From contig CAJOLG010000106.1 in NCBI GenBank assembly GCA_905235315.1, forward strand, positions 1 through 7,736: 7,736 nt of DNA, written 5' to 3'. This stretch comes from an uncultured Solobacterium sp. (GTDB taxonomy: Bacteria > Bacillota_I > Bacilli_A > Erysipelotrichales > Erysipelotrichaceae). Of the stretch, positions 1 through 6,440 are shown in pieces. Position 1 is the first letter of the stretch; every line of letters begins with the position of its first letter. The notes beneath the pieces are model-generated. The model was not told where the DNA came from. It worked only from the letters and a program-made list of their open reading frames with translations, and did not search any database. A program made the position numbers and the translations under genes.

Positions 1-1292
1 CCGATAAATTCCGCGACGAACCGAGACCCCGTTACGGTCTGATCCGGGTACGGGAGTTTCATATGAAAGATGCCTACACCTTTGATAAAGATGAAGCAGG
101 ACTTGATGAAGCGTACGCAAAGCAGTTCCAGGCCTATAAGAATGTAATGGACCGTCTTGGAATAGATTATAAGATCGTACGCGCGGACACCGGAGTCATG
201 GGAGGCCTGCTGTCCGAGGAATTCCAGGCGGTTACCCCCCTGGGCGAAGATATTCTTGTTCTCTGTGACAGCTGTGACTTCGCATCCAATATTGAGGTCA
301 GCCAGGCGATTTCTGTCGCTCCTGCAGAACAGAACCCTTCTGAGACCCTGACACTGGTGGAAACACCAAACAGCAGGACCATCGAAGAAGTTGTTGAGTT
401 CCTTCATAAACCGGCAGAAAAATTCGTCAAAACGCTCATTTACAGCGTTGACGGCAATCCGGTCGCAGTTATGGTACGCGGTGACCGGGATGTCAATGAA
501 ACAAAACTGCGCAAGCTGTATGACGCAAATGAAGTTGAACTTGCCGAGCCGGAAATGGTAATGGAAGCTACCGGTGCGGAAATCGGGTTTGCCGGTCCGG
601 TCGGCATCCGCTGCCCGCTTGTAATGGATACGGAAGTTTCCTATATGACGGACTTCGTCGTAGGTGCGAATAAAACCGGGTATCATTACACCGGTGTGAA
701 TCAGTCCGATTTCAAAGCAGACAAAACCGCGGATGTCCGCAACATTGTTGAGGGCGATATCTGCCCGCGTTGCGGCGGAAAAGTCCACTTCGCACATGGC
801 ATTGAGGTCGGCAATACGTTCAAACTCGGAACAAAGTATTCCAAAGCGCTCGATCTTCAGTATCTGGATGCCAGCAACCAGCTCCAGTATGTCTGGATGG
901 GAAGCTACGGAATTGGCCCCGGCCGCTGTATGGCTGCGCTTGCGGAGCAGCGCAGTGATGAAAACGGTCTGAACTGGCCGGTCAATATCGCTCCCTACAA
1001 AGCTGCGATTGTCCTGATTTCGACGAAAGATGAACAGCAGGTATCTGCCGCAGAGGAACTCTATGATACCCTTACAAAAGCCGGCATTGAAGTGCTTCTT
1101 GATGACCGCGATGAACGCCCGGGTGTCAAGTTCAAAGATATGGACCTGATCGGTATTCCGTACCGGATCACAGTCGGACGCGGCATTAAAGACGGCAAGG
1201 TTGAGCTGAAGACAAGAGCGACCGGGGAAGTCCAGGAACTTCCGCTTGATGAAATTGCCGCAACGATAACAGAGCTCGTTAAAAACAGCTGA
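1..1292 (+). CDS. proS: Prolyl-tRNA synthetase, bacterial type with editing domain (5' end outside window)
   Basis: This class II synthetase charges tRNA-Pro with proline in the cytoplasm. The reading frame is open from base 3, so the ATG at 63 is internal and the gene enters from the left. The first visible residues (RDEPRPRYGLIRVREFHMKD) are class II motif 2. After it comes the inserted YbaK-type editing domain, visible residues about 120-210 (KTL, then VRGDRDVNETKL), which in this family hydrolyses Ala-tRNA-Pro. A CPRCGG segment (about 254-260) and LGTKYS follow, then motif 3 (GSYGIGPGR, 300-308) and the C-terminal anticodon-binding domain from NWPVNIAPYKAA (about 324 on). 429 residues are visible; the family is usually about 570, so roughly 140 N-terminal residues including motif 1 are missing. 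It has its own terminator and converges with the hydrogenase operon, to which it has no functional link that I can see. Confidence 0.97.
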   Translation, partial: DKFRDEPRPRYGLIRVREFHMKDAYTFDKDEAGLDEAYAKQFQAYKNVMDRLGIDYKIVRADTGVMGGLLSEEFQAVTPLGEDILVLCDSCDFASNIEVSQAISVAPAEQNPSETLTLVETPNSRTIEEVVEFLHKPAEKFVKTLIYSVDGNPVAVMVRGDRDVNETKLRKLYDANEVELAEPEMVMEATGAEIGFAGPVGIRCPLVMDTEVSYMTDFVVGANKTGYHYTGVNQSDFKADKTADVRNIVEGDICPRCGGKVHFAHGIEVGNTFKLGTKYSKALDLQYLDASNQLQYVWMGSYGIGPGRCMAALAEQRSDENGLNWPVNIAPYKAAIVLISTKDEQQVSAAEELYDTLTKAGIEVLLDDRDERPGVKFKDMDLIGIPYRITVGRGIKDGKVELKTRATGEVQELPLDEIAATITELVKNS

Positions 1293-1303
1293 CAGTAATC
1301 TAT

Positions 1304-1341
1304 AAGGCAGAGGAAACAAACTCCCCTGCCTTTTCTTTTTT
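1304..1341 (+). terminator. Intrinsic terminator of proS
   Basis: A 7-bp perfect stem (AAGGCAG at 1304-1310 with CTGCCTT at 1326-1332) is followed by a T-rich tract (1331-1340, broken by one C). It begins 12 bases after the proS stop codon. On the opposite strand the hairpin lacks a good T tract, so it is assigned to the plus strand. Confidence 0.8.
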
Positions 1342-1342
1342 G

Positions 1343-1381
1343 AAAACAAAAATCCCTGTCAGACAGAACTCTGACAGGGAT
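1343..1381 (-). terminator. Intrinsic terminator of the hydrogenase operon
   Basis: A perfect 12-bp inverted repeat (1352-1363 with 1370-1381) encloses a 6-base loop. On the minus strand it is followed by a T tract interrupted by one G (about 1352-1343). It ends transcription coming from hydA. The hydA stop codon (1361-1359) lies inside the distal arm of the stem, so the last codons of the reading frame are part of the hairpin. Confidence 0.85.
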
Positions 1382-3173
1382 CTTTCATATCAGCGATAAT
1401 ACTCAGTCGAAAATGGAAAATGTGGAACTTTTCCTTCGGGCTGTAGCTTGTATGGAGAAGTTCTTCCGCAATTTCGCTTCCCGGTTTTTCAAGGAAGTCA
1501 GAATACAGCTTCTGAATCTGAGGATTGTCAGAACTTACACGCAGTGTGCACGCTTCATCTTCCTCATACAGCGCCTTCATACGGAGATCTTTGTATCCAT
1601 ACCCGATCTTGCCGTTCTTGATACGGGAAGGAACGATGGACTGTCCGCCGCCGTTTACACAGCCGCCCGGGCATCCCATGATCTCGATGAATGTGTATTT
1701 GGATGTTCCGGCTTTTACTTCCTCAATCAGCGGTTTCGCACATGTCATGGAAGATGCAATTGCAATCCAGATCTTTGTGCCGTTAAGATCAACTTCCGCC
1801 TCTTTGACGCCGGCCATACCACGGCATGCTTCGAAATCAACTTTTTCAAGTTTCTTTCCGTCAAGCTGCTGCTTGACCGTACGAAGCGCCGCTTCCATAA
1901 CGCCGCCTGTAGCGCCGAAGATTACAGCCGCACCGGTATAGTCACCAAGGAGATCCTGGTCAAATTCTTCTTCCGGGAGATCATTGAAGTCAATACCGTA
2001 AAGCTTGATCAGACGGCCCAGTTCACGGGTAGTAAGAACCGCATCTACATCAACATATTCCGCTGTTTTGTTTTCCGGACGTACGATTTCCGACTTCTTG
2101 GCAATACACGGCATGATGGATACCACGTAGATATCCTTCGGATCAACGCCGGTCTTCTTTGCCCAGTAAGACTTGACGATTGCGCCAAACATCATATGCG
2201 GGCTCTTGGATGTGCTCAGGTGAGGCAGGAGTTCCGGATATTCATACTCGATATAACGGATCCATCCCGGCGAGCAGCTGGTGAACATCGGCAGAACACC
2301 GCCGTTCTGAACACGGTCAAGAAGTTCATTGCCCTCTTCCATGATCGTAAGGTCAGCGCCGAAGTTTGTGTCATAGACACGGTCAAATCCGCAGCGACGG
2401 AGTGCAGCGACCATCTTTCCGGTAACACGGGTTCCGATCGGATTGCCGAACTCTTCGCCAAGGCTTGCACGTACAGCCGGTGCTGTCTGAACAATAACGG
2501 TCTTGTTCGGATCATTCAGTGCTTTAACTACATCGGTGATGTGCTCCTTTTCGGTGAGCGCGCCGACCGGGCAGTTGATTACACACTGACCGCACTGCAT
2601 GCAGTTAACATCCGCAAAGCTCTTATTGTATACAGGTGCGACAATCGTTTTGAATCCACGGTTTTCAAGTCCAAGAATACCGAGGCCCTGAACCTTGCGG
2701 CAGGTCTCTACGCAGCGTTCACACAGAACGCATTTGCTGGTGTCACGAACGATACCGTTGCTGAAGTCATCATACTGAGGAGCAGTATGTTCGCCTTCAA
2801 ACTTGTTGTCACGAATACCGAGGTCTTCGGAAAGCTTCTGCAGTTCGCAGTTCTGATTGCGTTTGCAGGAAAGACAGTTTTTGTTGTGATTGGACATAAT
2901 CAGCGAAACCGTATTCTTACGGCCGCGCAGTGCCCGCTCGCTGTTTGTGTAAACCTCCATGCCCTCGCTGACCGGAGTGGTGCAGGCAGAAAGCAGTGTT
3001 CTTCCGTTCTTGACTTCTACGAGACAGATACGGCAGTTACCGGAACGGTTTACATCTTTGAGGTAACAGAGTGTGGGAATGTTGATCCCCGCATTGCGTG
3101 CCGCTTCAAGAACGGTCATTCCGGATTCTGCGGTCACGTTTACATTATTGATTTTAAGATGTACAGCAGTCAT
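1359..3173 (-). CDS. hydA: [FeFe]-hydrogenase catalytic subunit of trimeric NAD-linked hydrogenase (HydA)
   Basis: Catalyses 2H+ + 2e- <-> H2 at the H-cluster, probably in a soluble cytoplasmic complex with the HydB and HydC products. Domains in order (residue 1 at 3173): [2Fe-2S] ferredoxin (C36, C47, C50, C64); His-Cys [4Fe-4S] site (H96, C100, C103, C109); two [4Fe-4S] clusters (C148, C151, C154, C158; C191, C194, C197, C201); then the H-domain. L1 is TSCSPGW (298-304), L2 is MPCIAKKSE (354-362), L3 is EIMGCPGGCVNGGGQ (497-511). Proton-path residues aligning with C. pasteurianum CpI are present: C300, E280, E283, S320. The second L1 Cys is Ser301. Three in-frame ATGs occur at 3179, 3176 and 3173; the last is chosen because GGAG at 3184-3181 then stands 7 bases away. 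At 604 residues it is slightly longer than CpI (about 574); about 21 residues after KEKF (584-604) are an atypical tail running into the terminator. Maturases HydE, HydF and HydG are needed but not in this window. Confidence 0.96.
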   Translation of the reverse strand: MTAVHLKINNVNVTAESGMTVLEAARNAGINIPTLCYLKDVNRSGNCRICLVEVKNGRTLLSACTTPVSEGMEVYTNSERALRGRKNTVSLIMSNHNKNCLSCKRNQNCELQKLSEDLGIRDNKFEGEHTAPQYDDFSNGIVRDTSKCVLCERCVETCRKVQGLGILGLENRGFKTIVAPVYNKSFADVNCMQCGQCVINCPVGALTEKEHITDVVKALNDPNKTVIVQTAPAVRASLGEEFGNPIGTRVTGKMVAALRRCGFDRVYDTNFGADLTIMEEGNELLDRVQNGGVLPMFTSCSPGWIRYIEYEYPELLPHLSTSKSPHMMFGAIVKSYWAKKTGVDPKDIYVVSIMPCIAKKSEIVRPENKTAEYVDVDAVLTTRELGRLIKLYGIDFNDLPEEEFDQDLLGDYTGAAVIFGATGGVMEAALRTVKQQLDGKKLEKVDFEACRGMAGVKEAEVDLNGTKIWIAIASSMTCAKPLIEEVKAGTSKYTFIEIMGCPGGCVNGGGQSIVPSRIKNGKIGYGYKDLRMKALYEEDEACTLRVSSDNPQIQKLYSDFLEKPGSEIAEELLHTSYSPKEKFHIFHFRLSIIADMKDPCQSSV

Positions 3174-3179
3174 CATCAT

Positions 3180-3187
3180 TCTCCTTT
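3180..3187 (-). promoter_or_regulatory. Ribosome binding site of hydA, deciding among three tandem ATGs
   Basis: Minus-strand AAAGGAGA lies between the hydB stop (3192-3190) and three consecutive ATG codons (3179-3171). Distance from GGAG to the first, second and third ATG is 1, 4 and 7 bases, which favours the third. Confidence 0.75.
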
Positions 3188-3189
3188 CA

Positions 3190-5076
3190 TCAGCGACGTA
3201 CAACTGCACCGAACCGGCATGCGTTCATACAGCTGCCGCACTTGATGCACTTGTCAGGATCGATCTTGAATACTTCTTTGCCTGCAACACCGGAAATCGC
3301 ATTGACCGGGCATCCTCTCGAGCAGAGAGAGCACTTACGGCACTTATCCGGATCGATGGAATATGTGAGAAGATCCTTACATACTCCTGCAGGGCAGCGT
3401 TTTTCAAGAATGTGTGCTTCGTATTCCGAACGGAAATGAGAAAGCGTGGAAAGGATAGGATTCGGAGCTGTCTGTCCAAGTCCGCAGAGAGCGGTGTCCT
3501 TGATATCATTGCAGAGCTGTTCCATCTCGTCCAGCATCTCCATGGTTCCCTCACCTTTTGTGATCTTGGTGAGCATTTCGAGAAGACGCTTCGTACCGAC
3601 ACGGCACGGTGTACATTTACCGCAGGATTCATCCACAATGAATTCCATATAGAACTTGGCTACGTCAACCATACAGTTGTCTTCATCAAGAACGATCATA
3701 CCGCCGGAACCCATCATAGACCCGGCAGCCACCAGGTTGTCGTAATCGATTGGAGTATCAAGTTCTTTTTCTGTCAGACATCCGCCGGAAGGTCCGCCGG
3801 TCTGAACCGCTTTGAATTTCTTGTCATTCGGGCATCCGCCGCCGATCTCGTAAATGATTTCCCGGAGTGTTGTTCCCATCGGAATCTCTACAAGACCTGT
3901 ATTGCGGATCTTTCCGCCGAGCGCGAAGACCTTTGTGCCTTTGGACTTCTCGGTGCCGATGGAGGAGTACCAGGCAGCACCCTTATTAATGATCTGCGCA
4001 ACATTGGCGAGCGTCTCAACATTGTTGATGGAGGTCGGCTTGCCCCAGACACCGTGAACCGCCGGGAACGGAGGTTTCGGACGAGGCATACCTCTCTGTC
4101 CTTCAATGGACGCAATCAGCGCTGTTTCTTCACCGCAGACAAATGCGCCTGCACCAAGACGGATTTCAATATCGAAATTGAAGCCGCTTCCGAAAATGTT
4201 GTCACCAAGCAGGCCAAGTTCATGTGCCTGACGGATTGCAATCTTCAGACGATGTACAGCGATCGGATATTCTGCACGGATATAGATGTAGCCAAGATGT
4301 GCACCGACGGCATACGCCATGATTGCCATACCTTCAAGAACGGCATGCGGATCGCCTTCCAGGATAGAACGATCCATGAACGCACCCGGATCACCTTCGT
4401 CAGCGTTGCAGATGACATACTTTTCATCACCGGGCTGATCTTTTTCAAACTGCCATTTGACACCGGTCGGGAAACCCGCACCGCCGCGGCCGCGAAGACC
4501 GCTGGCTTTCATTTCGTCAATTACTTCCTGCGGTGTCATGGAAGTCAGAGCTTTGGCAAGACCCTGATACCCGTCAATGGCAATGTATTCTGTAATGTCT
4601 TCCGGGCCGATCTTACCGCAGTTGCGAAGCGCAATACGCTGCTGCTTCTCATAGAACTTGATCTTTTCAATATCGTGAATCCGCTCTTTGGTTTCGGGAT
4701 CCTCATCATACAGCTGCATATCTTCGATCACACGTCCGTTAACGATGTGTTCTTCGACGATCCGCTCTGCATCTTCAGGCTTAACATGACAATAATAAAT
4801 ATTATCCGGGTAGATAGCCATGATGGGGCCCTTCTGGCAGAGACCGAAGCAGCCTGTCTTAACAAGGTTAACCTCACCCTGGATACCGCGTTTGACAAGT
4901 TCCGCTTTCAGATTCTCAATAATTTTTTCGGAACTGGAGGCACTGCATCCGGTTCCTCCGCAGGTAAGAACATCAAGGCGAATCGCAGACTGATCTGTTT
5001 TCTCCATGCCCTCACGCAGCGCAACTTTGTTTCTGGACTGCTCACGCAGTTCATTCAATTCATTTACACTGTTCAT
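3190..5076 (-). CDS. hydB: NADH-binding flavoprotein subunit of trimeric [FeFe]-hydrogenase (HydB, NuoF-like)
   Basis: Binds FMN and NAD(H) and passes electrons to the HydA clusters; in the bifurcating members of this family it is central to coupling NADH with ferredoxin. Domains over 628 residues: thioredoxin-like [2Fe-2S] domain with C39, C44, C76, C80; NuoF core with the FMN/NADH signature GRGGAGFPTG (196-205), NADEGDPGAF (224-233) and GAGAFVCGEETAL (308-320); SLBB-like segment; [4Fe-4S] site ESCGKCTPC with C485, C488, C491 and distal C531; C-terminal two-[4Fe-4S] ferredoxin domain (C579, C582, C585, C589; C610, C613, C616, C620). These added N- and C-terminal Fe-S domains separate HydB from plain complex I NuoF. 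The ATG at 5076 follows GGAG (5090-5087) by 10 bases; Met24 is a weaker alternative. It sits 24 bases after hydC and 16 bases before hydA. A bifurcating role is inferred from architecture, since sequence alone cannot exclude a simple NADH-linked enzyme. Confidence 0.95.
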   Translation of the reverse strand: MNSVNELNELREQSRNKVALREGMEKTDQSAIRLDVLTCGGTGCSASSSEKIIENLKAELVKRGIQGEVNLVKTGCFGLCQKGPIMAIYPDNIYYCHVKPEDAERIVEEHIVNGRVIEDMQLYDEDPETKERIHDIEKIKFYEKQQRIALRNCGKIGPEDITEYIAIDGYQGLAKALTSMTPQEVIDEMKASGLRGRGGAGFPTGVKWQFEKDQPGDEKYVICNADEGDPGAFMDRSILEGDPHAVLEGMAIMAYAVGAHLGYIYIRAEYPIAVHRLKIAIRQAHELGLLGDNIFGSGFNFDIEIRLGAGAFVCGEETALIASIEGQRGMPRPKPPFPAVHGVWGKPTSINNVETLANVAQIINKGAAWYSSIGTEKSKGTKVFALGGKIRNTGLVEIPMGTTLREIIYEIGGGCPNDKKFKAVQTGGPSGGCLTEKELDTPIDYDNLVAAGSMMGSGGMIVLDEDNCMVDVAKFYMEFIVDESCGKCTPCRVGTKRLLEMLTKITKGEGTMEMLDEMEQLCNDIKDTALCGLGQTAPNPILSTLSHFRSEYEAHILEKRCPAGVCKDLLTYSIDPDKCRKCSLCSRGCPVNAISGVAGKEVFKIDPDKCIKCGSCMNACRFGAVVRR

Positions 5077-5100
5077 AAAATTTGTTCTCCTGGCGTTCGA

Positions 5101-5589
5101 TTAAGCGACCTTTTCCAAATCTTTGATCCGGTTGATCTCAGTGGTAACAGTATCTTTTGTACAGTTTCCGAAAACTTTGCCGTCAATGACACAGACAGGC
5201 GCAAGTCCGCAGGCACCGAGGCAGCGGGTCGCGTCAAGCGAGAAAATACCGTTTTCGCTTGTTGAATTGATTTGTGCTCCTGTGAGAGTTATCGCCTCAT
5301 CAATCAAAGCCTGAGCACCTTTGACATAGCAAGCTGTTCCAAGGCAGATATTGATAACATGCTTGCCTTTGGGGCTTGTCGTAAACTGGGCGTAGAAACA
5401 AACGACACCATATACTTCAGCCACACTTGTACCGGTTGCTTCCGCAATCTTTTCCATCGCTTCAAACGGTACATACCCGAGAGAATCCTGCACATCATGC
5501 AGCATTACAATCACCGGTCCGGGTTCATTCCGATGACGTTCGACAATCTCATCAATTGTCTTGAGAGAATCCTGGTTAAGTCTCTCCAT
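5101..5589 (-). CDS. hydC: [2Fe-2S] thioredoxin-like subunit of trimeric [FeFe]-hydrogenase (HydC, NuoE-like)
   Basis: Small electron-transfer subunit that docks on HydB, like NuoE on NuoF in complex I. An N-terminal helical part (residues about 5-65, with GYVP and EVYGVVCFYAQF) leads into a thioredoxin-like domain holding one [2Fe-2S] cluster, with C82 and C87 (CLGTAC) and C123 and C127 (CLGAC). The 162 residues are normal for the family. A GTG at 5592 lies just before the ATG at 5589. I chose ATG because a strong GGAGGAG stands 5 bases upstream and because its A is also the last base of the permease TGA stop (TGATG), a usual sign of translational coupling. It is the first of the hydCBA trio; the Cys spacing and neighbours make the assignment firm. 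Confidence 0.95.
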   Translation of the reverse strand: MERLNQDSLKTIDEIVERHRNEPGPVIVMLHDVQDSLGYVPFEAMEKIAEATGTSVAEVYGVVCFYAQFTTSPKGKHVINICLGTACYVKGAQALIDEAITLTGAQINSTSENGIFSLDATRCLGACGLAPVCVIDGKVFGNCTKDTVTTEINRIKDLEKVA

Positions 5590-6323
5590 CACAGCTCCTC
5601 CTTCATTAGCTGAGTCTGCAGCCAGTCAAAGATACGATCGATCAGAACTGACAGCAGAATAATAACGATCGTCCAAGCGACGATTCCCGCGGTATCGAGA
5701 TTCAGTCTTGAATAATTCATACTTCTTCCGATACCGGTGCGTACCTGGCCGAGAATTTCGGCCATAATACCTACTTTAAGTCCGAGTCCGGCAGCCGTTT
5801 TACCGGTAGCCAGCATCTCGGGAACCAAATCCGGCAGAACTCTGTATTTCAGCCGGTACAGAAATGTTTCGGGATACATCCGTTCGGCATCCCGTAAACT
5901 CTGATCTGTTCCCATAAGACGGTTTGTGAATGCATTCGCAAATACAGGAAACAGAATCATGAAGCTGACAGCACTTACCGCCCCTTCTGCGCCAAGCCAG
6001 ATCAGTGCAATCACAATATAACTGATGTTCGGAATCGTCTTTGTGATCACAAGAACAGGCGCAACACACCGGTGAAATGCCGGGAAGCGGTCAGACAGAA
6101 TACTGACCAGCAGTGCTGCTGTAAATGACAACAGGAACCCGCGTGTAACACGCAGAAGCGTTGAGCCAACTGCCTGATAAAACGCCCTGCTCTGAAACAA
6201 TGCGATCGTCCTTGAAAGGGTTTCCAGTGGATAAGGAATCAGGATATCATTTGATACACTGACAGCCGCCGCCTGCCAGACAATCAGTATCAAAATCACA
6301 CTGAAAACATGTTCTTTCTTCAT
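5589..6323 (-). CDS. ABC transporter permease, NitT/TauT (binding-protein-dependent) type
   Basis: Inner-membrane channel subunit of an ABC importer; substrate unknown. The 244 residues show hydrophobic segments at about 6-24, 60-77, 88-110, 115-134, 170-192 and 212-236, consistent with six helices and with SsuC/TauC/ThiX-like permeases of about 250 residues. The cytoplasmic EAA loop is recognisable as DAERMY-P-(x)11-LP, residues 145-164, but the usually conserved Gly is Pro151. No convincing Shine-Dalgarno precedes the ATG, and a promoter -10 box lies only 10-15 bases upstream, so the mRNA may be almost leaderless. Its stop overlaps the hydC start by one base, so it is the first gene of the hydrogenase operon. 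A partner receptor is encoded just upstream (7475-6441), but no ATPase gene is present in the window; hydC occupies the place where one might be expected. Membership in the permease family is firm and the substrate is not. Confidence 0.88.
   Translation of the reverse strand: MKKEHVFSVILILIVWQAAAVSVSNDILIPYPLETLSRTIALFQSRAFYQAVGSTLLRVTRGFLLSFTAALLVSILSDRFPAFHRCVAPVLVITKTIPNISYIVIALIWLGAEGAVSAVSFMILFPVFANAFTNRLMGTDQSLRDAERMYPETFLYRLKYRVLPDLVPEMLATGKTAAGLGLKVGIMAEILGQVRTGIGRSMNYSRLNLDTAGIVAWTIVIILLSVLIDRIFDWLQTQLMKEEL
5595..5603 (-). promoter_or_regulatory. Strong ribosome binding site of hydC inside the permease 3' end
   Basis: Minus-strand AAGGAGGAG (5603-5595) lies 5 bases before the hydC ATG (5589) and within the last codons of the permease. 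It fixes the hydC start at the ATG rather than the preceding GTG, and lets hydC be translated independently of, or coupled to, the permease. Confidence 0.8.
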
Positions 6324-6332
6324 GCCTGTAAA

Positions 6333-6341
6333 ATTATATCA
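6333..6341 (-). promoter_or_regulatory. Extended -10 promoter of the permease-hydCBA operon
   Basis: Minus-strand TGATATAAT is a perfect extended -10 (TGn plus consensus TATAAT at 6338-6333). The hexamer expected 17 bases upstream (6361-6356, CCGTTT) is a poor -35 and lies within the preceding terminator hairpin, which is acceptable for an extended -10 promoter. The transcript would start near 6327-6326, only a few bases before the permease ATG at 6323. Identified from the motif alone. Confidence 0.6.
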
Positions 6342-6353
6342 TTAAATAATTAA

Positions 6354-6380
6354 AAAAACGGCTTGAATTAAGCCGTTTTT
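6354..6380 (-). terminator. Intrinsic terminator after the substrate-binding protein gene
   Basis: AAAAACGGCTT (6354-6364) pairs with AAGCCGTTTTT (6370-6380) around the loop GAATT, giving an 8-bp core plus A-T flanks. On the minus strand the stem runs into a seven-T tract (6358-6352). It is 61 bases beyond the SBP stop and just before the promoter of the next unit. The A/T symmetry could let it act on either strand, but no plus-strand gene lies near. The rest of the 117-base intergenic space (6381-6440) shows only a weak CAGT/ACTG dyad near 6394-6405, with no clear binding site or small gene. Confidence 0.8.
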
Positions 6381-6440
6381 ACACTTAAAAGAACAGTTTT
6401 AACTGCATGTTTAAGAAAATGGGATTTAGAGAACTGTAAT

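Noticed and set aside
63..65. ATG at 63 as the proS start
   Set aside because: The upstream frame is open to the window edge and encodes the rest of class II motif 2 (RDEPRPRYG), so the real start is outside.
1413..3245. Long plus-strand open frame (610 codons) opposite hydA
   Set aside because: It is an antisense shadow. The translation shows no recognisable domain, is rich in Cys, Phe and Arg, and overlaps a hydA frame with complete Fe-S and H-cluster motifs.
3073..5265. Very long plus-strand open frame (730 codons) opposite hydB and parts of hydA and hydC
   Set aside because: It crosses three well-supported minus-strand genes, has no domain motifs and no convincing ribosome binding site. 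It is best explained by codon bias of the opposite strand.
5101..5589. NuoE/NuoF-like genes as part of respiratory complex I
   Set aside because: They are directly followed by an [FeFe]-hydrogenase subunit, HydB has extra N- and C-terminal Fe-S domains, and no membrane Nuo subunits are present.
6391..6405. Short CAGT/ACTG dyad as an operator or second hairpin between the SBP gene and permease
   Set aside because: Four to five base pairs with a tiny loop is within chance expectation in AT-rich intergenic DNA.
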